A stretch of 64,000 nucleotides of DNA. Origin: JANNPJ01 sp965200525. Lineage in GTDB: Bacteria; Actinomycetota; Actinomycetes; Actinomycetales; Kineosporiaceae. The position numbers were made by a program, and so were the translations under genes. Positions 42,162 through 51,032 of this stretch are shown here, in pieces. The number at the start of each line of letters is the position of its first letter. Within the stretch, counting starts at the first letter, position 1. Under the pieces are notes generated by a model, which did not search any database, was not told where the DNA came from, and was given only the letters and a program-made list of their open reading frames with translations. The stretch covers positions 6,076,001 through 6,140,000 of the forward strand of contig OZ241368.1 in NCBI GenBank assembly GCA_965200525.1, given 5' to 3'.

Positions 42162-42965
42162 GTGATCGCACCGGGACACCTCGACCCCGACTCGGCCCAC
42201 GCCATCCACCCGCTCGACCAGCCGGTTCGGGCCTCGCTGACCGGAGCCCACTCCCGGTTCGCGGTGAGCTCGGGCGGGGCGTTGCGGTACCCGGCCGACG
42301 TCACCTCCTTCGTCGCCCCGGCGCACGACGGCCTGATCGACGCCGACGGCTGGGCCGTTCTGCGGCAGCTGGCCGAGCCCGGGGCCCTGCTGGCGCTGTT
42401 CGCCGACCGGGCCTCGCTGGCCGGGCTGCCGCCCGGCTGGCAGGTCACCGTTCAGGGGGTGTGCCTGCAGATGGTGGCCACCGAGGCGCTGACCGGCGCC
42501 CCGGACCCGGAGGCGATCGAGCTCGGGGACGGCGACGTGCCGGAGATGCTCGACCTGGTCGCCCGTACCCGGCCCGGCCCGTTCGAGGTGCGGACCAACC
42601 GGATGGGCACCTTCCTGGGCCTGCGCCGGGACGGCGAGCTGGTGGCGATGGCCGGGCAGCGACTGCGGCCGCCGGGCTGGTGCGAGGTGAGCGCCGTCTG
42701 CACGGCTCCCGAGCAGCGGGGCCAGGGGCTGGCGGCCCGGCTGATCGACGCGATCGTCGCCGACATCCGCGGCCGCGGGGAGACGCCGTTCCTGCACACC
42801 TGGGTGACGAACGTCTCCGCGATCGGGCTCTACGAGAAGCTCGGGTTCAGCGCCCGGCGCCGGGTCGACTTCTTCGCGGTACGGACGCCGGCCGAACCGG
42901 CGTCACGGCCGGCCTCGGACGAGACTCCAGACCCGGCCTCAGACCCGGCTCCGGGGCCGGCGTGA
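42162..42965 (+). CDS. GNAT family (FR47-like) acetyltransferase
   Basis: 267 residues from a GTG. The N-terminal half (LDQPVRASLTGAHSRFAVSSGGALRYPADVTSFVA) is typical of FR47-like proteins. The acetyl-CoA loop is AVCTAPEQRGQGLAARLIDAIVADIRGRGE, then FLHTWVTNVSAIGLYEKLGFSARRRVDFF. A Pro/Asp/Ala-repetitive tail (about 245-267) is unstructured. The last 27 bases overlap the 3' end of the convergent three-helix-bundle gene. Confidence 0.9.
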   Translation: MIAPGHLDPDSAHAIHPLDQPVRASLTGAHSRFAVSSGGALRYPADVTSFVAPAHDGLIDADGWAVLRQLAEPGALLALFADRASLAGLPPGWQVTVQGVCLQMVATEALTGAPDPEAIELGDGDVPEMLDLVARTRPGPFEVRTNRMGTFLGLRRDGELVAMAGQRLRPPGWCEVSAVCTAPEQRGQGLAARLIDAIVADIRGRGETPFLHTWVTNVSAIGLYEKLGFSARRRVDFFAVRTPAEPASRPASDETPDPASDPAPGPA

Positions 42966-43205
42966 GGTCTCGTCGGTCTCCGGGCTGAGGGTCAGGGCAT
43001 CGGTGGAGGTGCCGTCGGTGCGGGCCAGTTCGCGCAGGGTGGCGTCGACCGCGCGGCGGACCAGCATCGGGACGTAGGTCTGGATCGCGGCCGAGTCGTA
43101 CTTGGCCAGCTCCTTGGCCACCCAGCGCTGGACCGTGGACTCGGCGAAGATCGGATACTTCGCTCGCAGGCTGCTGACCAGGGCTTGCTGGTCTTCCGGT
43201 CGCAT
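42939..43205 (-). CDS. Small three-helix-bundle (DUF3562-like) protein
   Basis: 88 residues from an ATG with GGGAG six bases upstream. The segment LVSSLRAKYPIFAESTVQRWVAKELAKYDSAAIQTYVPMLVRRAVDATLREL resembles the short three-helix dimerisation domain common in actinobacteria (AKYP, VPMLVRRA). The C-terminal 25 residues are Ser/Thr-rich and their coding region overlaps the tail of the convergent acetyltransferase gene. Function unknown. Confidence 0.7.
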   Translation of the reverse strand: MRPEDQQALVSSLRAKYPIFAESTVQRWVAKELAKYDSAAIQTYVPMLVRRAVDATLRELARTDGTSTDALTLSPETDETSRRPRSRV

Positions 43206-43374
43206 CGGCTGCTCCCTCACGGAGAAGTCACGCAAACCGCGTGAACACTGGGGTTCGGAGCATCGTTGCCCGTTGTTCACCTTTTCTAACACGGCCGGAC
43301 ACCCGGAACCTAGACGGGCAGCGGACGAACTCTGTGCCTAAGGTGGTCACTCGCAACCCGGGGAGGGCGCGGAC

Positions 43375-44931
43375 ATGACCGGCTCCACCACTGCTGAGAG
43401 CACGCACCACGAGGTCGAGATCAAGCTCGACGCCGACCCGGCGTTCGCCCTGCCGGATCTGGCCGGGCTGACCGGCGTCACGGCGGTCGAGCCGGGCGAG
43501 CGGCAGGATCTGGAGGCGAGCTACCTGGACAGCGCCGACCTGGGCCTGGTCCGGCACGGCACCACGTTGCGGCGCCGGACCGGCGGGCCGGACGCCGGCT
43601 GGCACCTGAAGCTGCCCGCGGCCAAGCGCGGCCGGATCGAGGTCCACCGCCCGCTCGGGGAGAGCGGGAGCCCGGTGCCGGCCGACCTGCTCGGCCTGGT
43701 CCGGGTGCAGCTGCGGGGTCGGCCGGTCGAGCTGGTGGCCCGGATCAGCACCCGGCGGACCGTTCACCGGCTGATCGGTGAGGGCGGCCGGGTTCTGGCC
43801 GAGGTGGCCGACGACCTGGTCACGGCCGAGGCCCTCGGGGCCGAGCTGACCACCAGCAGCTGGCGCGAGATCGAGGTGGAACTCCGCGACGGCGACGAGG
43901 CCCTGCTGGCCGAGGCCGGTGACGTGCTGCTGGCGGCCGGGGCCCGCCCCAGCGACGCGTCGTCCAAGCTGAGCCGCACGCTGGGCCGACGGCTGGCCGA
44001 GCTCGACCGGCCGGTGGTGGCGAGCCGGCCGCCGGGCGAGGCGGCCACGACCGCGGGCCGGGTCGCGATCGACTACGTGGTGGCCAACCTGGCCGCCCTG
44101 ATCGCCGAGGACCCGCGGGTCCGGCTCGACCAGGACGACGCCGTCCACCAGATGCGGGTGGCCACCCGCCGGCTGCGCACCGCGCTGGCCACGTTCCGCC
44201 CGCTGTTCGTCGAGGGCGCGGCCGAGCCGCTGCGGGACGAGCTGAAGTGGATCGGGGGCGTGCTCGGCGTGGCCCGGGACGCCGAGGTGATGCGGGACCG
44301 GCTGACCGCCGAGATCGCCGCCCTACCGGTCGAACTGGTGCTCGGCCCGGTGCAGCGCCGGGTCGACCTCGAGCTGGGCCGGGCCTACCAGGAGGGTCAC
44401 GCCGACGTCGTCGCGGCGCTGGACGGCGACCGCTACCTGGCCCTGGTCGCAGCCCTGGAAGCGTTCATCGCCGAGCCGCCGCTGGTCGACCGCGGCCGGG
44501 CGGCGGCCAAGGGCGAGGTGCGCCGGCTGGTGCGCCGGGCTGGCCGGCGGGTGCTGCGGGCGGTGGCCGAACTGGACGGCGTCGACGACCAGACCGCTCG
44601 CGACGTCCAGCTGCACCAGGTCCGGATCACGGCCAAGCGGTTGCGCTACGCGGCCGAGGCGGTCCGGCCGGTGGCCGGGCCCAAGGCCAAGCGGCTGGCC
44701 GACCAGGCCGAGCAGATCCAGGAGACGCTGGGCAATCACCAGGACGCCGTCGTCCAGCGGGAATGGTTGCGGGACCTGGCTGTTCGGGCGTTCCTGGCCG
44801 GCGAGAACGGGTTCACGTTCGGGCTGCTGCACGGCCGCACCGAGGTCGGCGCGCTCCACGACGAACAGCAGTTCGCCGCGGTCTGGAAGCAAGCTCGCCG
44901 ATCCCTGGCCAACTGGCCCGGCAAGAACTGA
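43375..44931 (+). CDS. CYTH and CHAD domain protein
   Basis: 518 residues. The CYTH triphosphate-tunnel domain (about 11-205) opens with the ExExK signature HHEVEIKLDA and has LEASYLDSADLGLVRHGTTLRRR and WHLKLPAAKRGRIEVH. The CHAD domain (about 220-515) is helical with the His/Arg signatures VHQMRVATRRLRTALATFRPLF and VQLHQVRITAKRLRYAAEAV. CHAD domains bind inorganic polyphosphate; CYTH domains hydrolyse or bind triphosphates, so this protein probably acts on polyphosphate or triphosphate. Convergent with zwf, 17 bases apart. Confidence 0.95.
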   Translation: MTGSTTAESTHHEVEIKLDADPAFALPDLAGLTGVTAVEPGERQDLEASYLDSADLGLVRHGTTLRRRTGGPDAGWHLKLPAAKRGRIEVHRPLGESGSPVPADLLGLVRVQLRGRPVELVARISTRRTVHRLIGEGGRVLAEVADDLVTAEALGAELTTSSWREIEVELRDGDEALLAEAGDVLLAAGARPSDASSKLSRTLGRRLAELDRPVVASRPPGEAATTAGRVAIDYVVANLAALIAEDPRVRLDQDDAVHQMRVATRRLRTALATFRPLFVEGAAEPLRDELKWIGGVLGVARDAEVMRDRLTAEIAALPVELVLGPVQRRVDLELGRAYQEGHADVVAALDGDRYLALVAALEAFIAEPPLVDRGRAAAKGEVRRLVRRAGRRVLRAVAELDGVDDQTARDVQLHQVRITAKRLRYAAEAVRPVAGPKAKRLADQAEQIQETLGNHQDAVVQREWLRDLAVRAFLAGENGFTFGLLHGRTEVGALHDEQQFAAVWKQARRSLANWPGKN

Positions 44932-44948
44932 GCCGGAAGAACGAGCGG

Positions 44949-46448
44949 CTACTTCTTCTCGCGCCAGACCCGCTCGAACGGCAGCCGCCAGGCGTGCGGC
45001 GCGATCAGCTGGTGGATGGCGTTCGGGCCCCAGGTGCCGGGCGCGTACGGCTTGACCGGGGGAGGGTCCTCCAGCAGCGGAGCCGAACGCTCCCACAGGC
45101 TCTCGATACCCTCGGCCGTGGTGAACAGGGTGTGGTCGCCCCGCATGGCGTCGAGGATCAGGCGCTCGTAGGCCTCCAGGACGTCGCCGGCCCGCTCGGT
45201 CTCCTGGGTGGAGAACTGCATGCTCAGCTTGTCGAGCTTCATGCCCGGCCCGGGCCGCTTGCCGTAGAACGACAGCGACACCTTGGACGCGTCGGCCAGG
45301 TCGAAGGTGAGGTGGTCGGGCCCGGCCGAACCGACGCCGGAGTTGGCCGGGAACATCGTTCGCGGCGCCTCCTTGAACGCGATCGAGATGATCCGCGCCC
45401 CCTCGGCCATCTTCTTGCCGGTGCGCAGGTAGAACGGCACCCCGGCCCAGCGCCAGTTGTCGATCCCGGCCTTGAGCGCGATGAACGTCTCGGTGTCGGA
45501 GTCGCGGGCCACGCCCTCCTCCATCAGGTAACCGCTGTACTGCCCCCGGACGACGTGCGCCGGGTCGATCGGCAGCATGGAGCGGAAGACCTTGTTCTTC
45601 TCCTCGCTGATCGCCCGCGGCTCGAGAGCGGTCGGCGGTTCCATCGCGACGAACGCCATGACCTGGAGCAGGTGGGTGACCACCATGTCCTTGTAGGCGC
45701 CGGTCGACTCGTAGAAGTTGGCCCGGCGGTCGAGGCCCAGGGTCTCGGGGATGTCGATCTGCACGTGGTCGATGAAGTTGCGGTTCCAGATCGGCTCGAA
45801 CAGGCCGTTGGCGAACCGGAAGGCCAGGATGTTCTGCGCGGCCTCCTTGCCCAGGAAGTGGTCGATCCGGAAGATCTGCCGCTCGTGGAAGGTCTCGTGC
45901 ACCTGGTCGTTCAGGATGATCGCGGTGCGCAGGTCGGTGCCGAACGGCTTCTCCATCACCACCCGGGCCCGCTCCACCAGTTTGGCGTCGCGCAGCATGG
46001 TGATCACCGGCAGGGCCGCCTTGGGTGGCACGCTCAGGTAGTGCAGCCGGTAGACGTCCTCCGGGCCGAGCTGCTGCTCGGCCTGGGCCACCGCCTCGGC
46101 CAGGGCCTCGGGGCCGGCCTTCTGCGAGACGTAACAGAGGTTGGCCGCGAACGTGTCCCACTGCTCCGGCGACATCGTGTGGGTGCCGAACTCGCGCACC
46201 GCGGTCTGCGCGAAGGTGCGGAACGAGTCGTCGTCGAAGTCTTCCAGTGACGTGCCGACGACCCGGAAATCGGGGGCCAGGGACGACGTCACGAGGTGGG
46301 CCAGGCCCGGCAGCAGCTTGCGCCGGGCCAGGTCGCCGGTGGCCCCGAACAGCACGATGACGTGCGGCGGGATGTGATCGAACCCGCCACGTCGGGGACG
46401 GGAACCAGGGGCCGGGTAGGAGATCGTCTGAGCCAAGGGATCCGTCAC
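44949..46448 (-). CDS. zwf: Glucose-6-phosphate 1-dehydrogenase
   Basis: 499 residues from a GTG with AGGA upstream; size normal for the family. The NADP-binding motif is VLFGATGDLARRKLLPGL, the active-site motif RIDHFLGKEAAQNI, and EKPFGTDL and YRGQYSGY-like RGQYSGYL segments are present. It oxidises glucose 6-phosphate to 6-phosphogluconolactone, the first step of the pentose phosphate pathway. Unlike the usual actinobacterial arrangement with tal, tkt and opcA, here it stands alone, which suggests a second or relocated copy. Confidence 0.96.
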   Translation of the reverse strand: MTDPLAQTISYPAPGSRPRRGGFDHIPPHVIVLFGATGDLARRKLLPGLAHLVTSSLAPDFRVVGTSLEDFDDDSFRTFAQTAVREFGTHTMSPEQWDTFAANLCYVSQKAGPEALAEAVAQAEQQLGPEDVYRLHYLSVPPKAALPVITMLRDAKLVERARVVMEKPFGTDLRTAIILNDQVHETFHERQIFRIDHFLGKEAAQNILAFRFANGLFEPIWNRNFIDHVQIDIPETLGLDRRANFYESTGAYKDMVVTHLLQVMAFVAMEPPTALEPRAISEEKNKVFRSMLPIDPAHVVRGQYSGYLMEEGVARDSDTETFIALKAGIDNWRWAGVPFYLRTGKKMAEGARIISIAFKEAPRTMFPANSGVGSAGPDHLTFDLADASKVSLSFYGKRPGPGMKLDKLSMQFSTQETERAGDVLEAYERLILDAMRGDHTLFTTAEGIESLWERSAPLLEDPPPVKPYAPGTWGPNAIHQLIAPHAWRLPFERVWREKK

Positions 46449-46677
46449 CTCTCGATCCTTGCACCATCCGTTCCGGTTGGCGACGCACGCGCCGTCCCCG
46501 GTCGCTGTTAACTGCGCCTCATCAGCTGAACGGCTGATCCGGTGCGGGCGGAGGTTCGCCCGATGTTCCGGTGCTTGTCGCCCGGCCGGGGCGGAGTTAG
46601 CTTTTTGCTGCCGGATCACCTCCGATCCCGGCGAACGTTCCGGACCGTCCTGGCAATGAAGCCACAGGGGTGCTGCG

Positions 46678-47286
46678 ATGTCGATCGACCCGAAGACGAC
46701 CGCGCTCGTGCTGATCGAGTTCCAGAACGACTTCACCACCGAGGACGGCGTCCTGCACGACGCGGTGTCGCCGGTGATGGACAAGACCGGCATGCTCTCC
46801 AACACGATGGCCGTGACCACCGGTGCCCGCGCGGCCGGGGTGTCGGTGATGCACGCCCCGATCAGCTTCGCCCCGGGCTACGGCGAGATCAGTGCGCACC
46901 CGTACGGCATTCTCAAGGGCGTCGTCGACGGCAACGCCTTCGTCAAGGGCTCCTGGGGGGCCCAGATCGTCGAGCAGCTGGCGCCGGCCGAGGGCGACAT
47001 CGTGATCGAGGGCAAGCGCGGCCTCGACACCTTCGCCAGCACCAACCTCGACTTCATCCTGCGCAGCAAGGGGATCAGCACGCTGGTGCTGGGCGGCTTC
47101 CTGACCAACTGCTGCGTGGAGTCGACCATGCGCTCCGGGTACGAGAACGGGTACCAGGTGGTGACCCTGAACGACTGCGTGGCCGCCACCTCGATCGAGG
47201 AGCACGACAACGCGCTGAAGTACGACTATCCGATGTTCTCGACCCCGATGGCCGGGTTCGAGTTCCTGGCCCAGCTCGAGGGATAG
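46678..47286 (+). CDS. Isochorismatase-family cysteine hydrolase
   Basis: 202 residues. The catalytic triad of the family is visible: Asp in LIEFQNDF, Lys in IEGKRGLDTF and Cys in GGFLTNCCVESTMRSGYENGYQVV split over the nucleophile loop, with the cis-peptide region before it. Such enzymes hydrolyse amides or vinyl ethers (nicotinamidase, isochorismatase, biuret hydrolase); the exact substrate is unclear. It is divergent from zwf across 229 bases with no clear motif, and its 3' end is four bases from a convergent response-regulator gene. Confidence 0.9.
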   Translation: MSIDPKTTALVLIEFQNDFTTEDGVLHDAVSPVMDKTGMLSNTMAVTTGARAAGVSVMHAPISFAPGYGEISAHPYGILKGVVDGNAFVKGSWGAQIVEQLAPAEGDIVIEGKRGLDTFASTNLDFILRSKGISTLVLGGFLTNCCVESTMRSGYENGYQVVTLNDCVAATSIEEHDNALKYDYPMFSTPMAGFEFLAQLEG

Positions 47287-47290
47287 CCGC

Positions 47291-47950
47291 TCACTCGAGC
47301 AACCGCCGCTGGTAGGCGGTGGCCACCGCGGCGGCCCGGTCGCGCACCCCGAGCTTGTCGTACAGGTGCAGCAGGTGGGTCTTCACCGTGGCCTCGCTGA
47401 TGAACAGCTGCCGGGCCACCGAGCCGTTGTTGGCCCCGGAGGCCACCAGCCGCAGCACCTCCAGTTCACGCTTGCTCAGCGCCGGGCCGGCCCCGCGCCG
47501 GCCCGGCGAGGTCTCGCCCGCGCGTCCATCCGGCGCCGCGACCAGACCCATCAACTGACCGGCGACCGAGGGCGCCAGCACCGGGCGGCCGGCGTGAGCC
47601 GAGCGCACCCCGTTCAGCAGGTCGGCCCGCGGGGCGTCCTTGAGCAGGTACCCGGTGGCCCCGGCCTCGATCGCGGGCAGTACGTCCCGGTCGCCGTCGT
47701 AGGTGGTCAGCACCAGCACGTGGACGCCGGGAGCAGCCGCTCGCAGCCGGGTGATCGCCTCGACCCCGCCCATCACCGGCATCCGCAGGTCCATCAGGAC
47801 GACGTCCACGGCCAGGCGCTCGACCAGGGTGAGCGCCTCGGCGCCGTGCCCGGCCTCGCCCACAACCTCGATGTCCGGCTCGCCGCTGAAGATGCCGCGC
47901 AGGCCGTCGCGCACCACGGGATGGTCGTCCACGATCAGCAGCCGGATCAC
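47291..47950 (-). CDS. NarL/LuxR-family response regulator
   Basis: 219 residues. The receiver domain has the acidic pocket LIVDDHPVV, phosphoacceptor Asp in VDVVLMDLRMP, and the conserved Thr and Lys (VLTTYDGD, YLLKDAPRADLL). The C-terminal LuxR helix-turn-helix is LSKRELEVLRLVASGANNGSVARQLFISEATVKTHLLHLYDKLGV. It is the last gene of a four-gene operon with an ABC transporter and its partner kinase, whose stop overlaps its ATG. Confidence 0.95.
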   Translation of the reverse strand: MIRLLIVDDHPVVRDGLRGIFSGEPDIEVVGEAGHGAEALTLVERLAVDVVLMDLRMPVMGGVEAITRLRAAAPGVHVLVLTTYDGDRDVLPAIEAGATGYLLKDAPRADLLNGVRSAHAGRPVLAPSVAGQLMGLVAAPDGRAGETSPGRRGAGPALSKRELEVLRLVASGANNGSVARQLFISEATVKTHLLHLYDKLGVRDRAAAVATAYQRRLLE

Positions 47951-49227
47951 CGGGCCTCACCGGAAACGACCAGGACCGGAACGGCCGCGTTGACCGACGT
48001 GCCCTCGCCCGGGGCCGACTCGATCTCGAGCCGGCCCCCCACCCGGGTCAGCCGGTCGCGCATCCCGTTCAGGCCGAAACCGTCGGAGCGGGCCGCCGGG
48101 TCGAACCCGGTGCCGTCGTCCCGGACGTCGAGCAGCAGCACGTCGTCCAGGTATGACAGGGTCAGGCCGACCTTCGAGGCCCCGGCGTGCTTGCCCACGT
48201 TGGCCAGGGCCTCCTGAGCCACCCGGAACAGCGCCGCTTCCACCTCCGGGCGGGCCGGCTGCGGGCAGCCGGTGGTCTCGGTCCGGACGCTCACGCCCGA
48301 GGTCCGGGTCCAGGTGCGGGCCAGCTCCTCGATCGCCTCGGCCAGGCCGGCCTGTTCCAGTTGTTCCGGCCGCAGCGCCCGCATCGAGCGGCGGGCCTCG
48401 GTCAGGCTGGTCCGGGCCAGCGCCCGGGCCTGGCTCAGGTGGCGTTCCCGCTCGCCCGGCGCGCCGGCCACCTGATCGGCCGCCTCCAGTTGGGTGATGA
48501 TCCCGATCAGCCCCTGGGCCAGGGTGTCGTGGATCTCGCCGGCCAGCCGCTGGCGCTCGTCCAGGACGCCCGCCTCCCGGGCCTGGGCCAGCAACTGCTC
48601 CTGCAGGCCGGCGTTCTCGGCCAGGGCCTGCTCCAGTCGGCGGTTGGTCTCACCGAGCTCGTCGATGGCCAGCCCGCGCTCGCGGTTCTGGACCATCATC
48701 CGGTCGGTGATACCGGCCATCGACAGGGCCAGGGCGATGTTCACGCCGGCGATGATGACGTAGCCGCCCAGCGTGAGCAGGTGGGTCGGGTAGCCGGCCA
48801 TCTGCGAGCCGGCCATGATCAGTGCGGTGACCACCAGGCCTGCCCGATTGGCCCGGGGCAGCCGCTCGTCGAGCAGGTACCCGGTGAAGGCGAAGATGCC
48901 GAACCAGGGGTTGGCCCAGACCAGCGCGGCGGCCAGCGCCGAGTGCCCGACGAAGGCGACGGTGTCGAAGGTGGGCCCCCGCCGGCCCGGTCCGGTGACC
49001 ACGAGGTTCCAGACGACGGCCGCGGCGACCAGGCCCAGGGCGATCTCGAACCGCTGCCCGGTGCCGAACCCGGAGCGGTAGGTGAACCAGGCCAGGATGC
49101 TCGACACCACCAGCAGGGGTATCGGGATCAGCCGGACCAGCCGGTCCATCCGGGCCGACCAGGCTTCCATCGGGTCGGCCCGGCCGGTGCCGGCCCCGGC
49201 GTTCCGTACGGCGGTCATGGCGTTCAT
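47947..49227 (-). CDS. HisKA_3-type sensor histidine kinase
   Basis: 426 residues. About six hydrophobic helices (30-190) form a membrane sensor, followed by a coiled coil (ERGLAIDELGETNRRLEQALAENAGLQEQLL). The H-box is ERQRLAGEIHDTLAQGLIGI. The HATPase region shows RVAQEALANVGKHAGASKV, DDGTGFDP and GFGLNGMRDR. It overlaps the response-regulator gene by four bases and follows the ABC permease by four bases, so it probably regulates that transporter, as in cell-envelope stress and linearmycin-type systems. Confidence 0.94.
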   Translation of the reverse strand: MNAMTAVRNAGAGTGRADPMEAWSARMDRLVRLIPIPLLVVSSILAWFTYRSGFGTGQRFEIALGLVAAAVVWNLVVTGPGRRGPTFDTVAFVGHSALAAALVWANPWFGIFAFTGYLLDERLPRANRAGLVVTALIMAGSQMAGYPTHLLTLGGYVIIAGVNIALALSMAGITDRMMVQNRERGLAIDELGETNRRLEQALAENAGLQEQLLAQAREAGVLDERQRLAGEIHDTLAQGLIGIITQLEAADQVAGAPGERERHLSQARALARTSLTEARRSMRALRPEQLEQAGLAEAIEELARTWTRTSGVSVRTETTGCPQPARPEVEAALFRVAQEALANVGKHAGASKVGLTLSYLDDVLLLDVRDDGTGFDPAARSDGFGLNGMRDRLTRVGGRLEIESAPGEGTSVNAAVPVLVVSGEAR

Positions 49228-49231
49228 GGTC

Positions 49232-49993
49232 TCATTCCCAACGGAACAACCGGGCGGCCGCGGCCGAGCAGATCACGGCCCAGGCCAGCAGCACGGCCAG
49301 CTCGAGCCCGGTCGGCCAGTGCCCGGCGGTCGAGTCCTGCAGCGCCTGCACTCCCGCCCCAAGAGGGGTGTAATCGCTGATGGTGCGGAGGGTTTCGGGC
49401 ATCTGCGGGCGCGGGACCCAGAGCCCGGCGAAGAACATCAGGGGAAAGAACAGCACCATGGCCAGGGCATTGGCGGCCTTGCCGGTGGTGGCCACCGCCG
49501 CGACCAGGATGCCCAGCGCGACCAGGGCGGCGGCGGTCAGCAGCAGGCCGAGGGCGAAGCCGAACGGTTGTCGGGGCAGGGCCACGCCGTAGGTGGCCCC
49601 GACGCCGAGCATCACCAGCGACACCAGGATGCTGATCGCGGCGAAGATGCCGGCCTGGGCCACCAGCAGGGCACCTGGCGGAACCGGCGTGGTCGACAAC
49701 CGCCGCAGCACGCCCTTCTCCCGGTACAGGGCCAGGTTGGGCGGCAGCAGGTTCACCGCCGACATGCACAGCGAGAAGCCCATCAGGATGGGTAGATAGG
49801 CCTGCAGGTAGCTGAGGCCGTGCAGCGCCGCGTCGTCCTTGCGCAGGGCCGGGACGCTGCCCAGCGCGATCAGGGCGATCACGGGCAGCACCGCGGTCCA
49901 GGTGACCGCGACCGGGGTGCGCAGGAAGAGGACGGCCTCAATCCGGGCCAGTCGCCGGAAGGGCCCGGTGAGGTGAGCGGTGGGGGCGGTCAT
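49232..49993 (-). CDS. ABC-2 type transporter permease
   Basis: 253 residues with six membrane helices. The ABC-2 pattern is seen: N-terminal LARIEAVLFLRTPVAVTWTAVLPVIALIALG, a mid segment YREKGVLRRLSTTPVPPGALLVAQ, and the signature MVLFFPLMFFAGLWVPRPQMPETLRTISDYTPLGAG. The ATG overlaps the ATPase stop by four bases. The pair forms a simple exporter of the DrrAB/LnrLMN type. Confidence 0.94.
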   Translation of the reverse strand: MTAPTAHLTGPFRRLARIEAVLFLRTPVAVTWTAVLPVIALIALGSVPALRKDDAALHGLSYLQAYLPILMGFSLCMSAVNLLPPNLALYREKGVLRRLSTTPVPPGALLVAQAGIFAAISILVSLVMLGVGATYGVALPRQPFGFALGLLLTAAALVALGILVAAVATTGKAANALAMVLFFPLMFFAGLWVPRPQMPETLRTISDYTPLGAGVQALQDSTAGHWPTGLELAVLLAWAVICSAAAARLFRWE

Positions 49994-50907
49994 CGGGAGC
50001 CTCCTGGGTTGACGGGTTCGGTGATGGCGACGAAGGCGTCGTCCAGCGAGGGTTGCTCGACCCGCAGCTCGCGGGCCACGATGCCCCGCCGGGCCAGCAC
50101 CGAGGTCACGGCCACGACCAGGTCGGCGGTGCCGGTCAGGACGAACTGCTCGACGGTCCGGGTCAGCCCGGTGACCTCGGGCAGCTCGGTGAGCAGCCGC
50201 TCGTCCAGGGGGTCGGTCAGCCGGAACCGCAGCTGCTGGGCCGGGCCGAGACCGGCCACCACTCCGGCCGGGGTGTCCAGGGCGACCACCCGGCCGGCCT
50301 GGATCACGGCCAGCCGGTCGCACAGCCGTTCGGCCTCGGGCATGAAGTGGGTGACCAGCAGCACGGTTGTGCCCCGCTCGCGGACCCGCTCGATCAGCCC
50401 CCAGGTCTCTCGCCGGGCTGCCGGGTCGAGGCCGGTGGTGAGCTCGTCCAGGATCGCGATCCGGGGCCGGCCGATCAGGGCCAGGGCGATCGAGAGCCGC
50501 TGCTTCTGACCGCCGGACAGCGCACTCCAGGCTCGGCCGAGCACCGGGGCCAGGCCGAGCACCTCGACCAGCTCACCGGTCTCGGCCGGGTCGGGATAGA
50601 ACGACGCGAACAGGCTCAGCGCCTCGCCGACCCGGAGCTTGTCCGGCAGCTCGCCCGACTGCAGCTGGACGCCGACCACCTGTCGGATGCCGTCCCGGTC
50701 GTGCGCCGGATCCAGGCCCAGCACCCCGACCCGGCCGCCGTCGCGGGCCCGCAGCCCGGCGATGCACTCCACGGTGGTGGTCTTGCCGGCCCCGTTCGGG
50801 CCCAGGACGCCGAAGATCTCGCCCGCCTCGACGTCGAAAGACACGTCGACCACGGCCTGGTGCCGGCCGTAGGCCTTGCTCAGCCGGCTGACCTCGATGA
50901 TTTTCAT
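49990..50907 (-). CDS. ABC transporter ATP-binding protein (DrrA type)
   Basis: 305 residues. Walker A is GPNGAGKTT, Q-loop VVGVQLQSGELP, signature LSGGQKQRLSIALAL, Walker B RIAILDELTTGLDP and switch His VTHFMPEAERL. A C-terminal extension of about 80 residues is typical of DrrA-like exporters. In Walker B the catalytic Glu after Asp is present (LDEL). First gene of the ABC/two-component operon. Confidence 0.95.
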   Translation of the reverse strand: MKIIEVSRLSKAYGRHQAVVDVSFDVEAGEIFGVLGPNGAGKTTTVECIAGLRARDGGRVGVLGLDPAHDRDGIRQVVGVQLQSGELPDKLRVGEALSLFASFYPDPAETGELVEVLGLAPVLGRAWSALSGGQKQRLSIALALIGRPRIAILDELTTGLDPAARRETWGLIERVRERGTTVLLVTHFMPEAERLCDRLAVIQAGRVVALDTPAGVVAGLGPAQQLRFRLTDPLDERLLTELPEVTGLTRTVEQFVLTGTADLVVAVTSVLARRGIVARELRVEQPSLDDAFVAITEPVNPGGSR

Positions 50908-50981
50908 ACCTCGAGGGTGCGCCGCCGGCCGGCCGGCCGGATCGCCCGGCCGGTGGACTGCCGCTGAACACCGGCTGACCC

Positions 50982-51008
50982 GGCATCCGTCAACTGGTTG
51001 ACGGAGGC
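50982..51008 (-). terminator. Hairpin downstream of the beta-propeller gene
   Basis: TCCGTCAA and TTGACGGA pair over 8 bp around a CTGG loop; GGC/GCC outside extends the stem after one mismatch. It lies 25 bases beyond the stop and before the ABC operon on the same strand. Confidence 0.6.
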
Positions 51009-51032
51009 CGGGCCGAGCGCCGGCCGGGCGGG

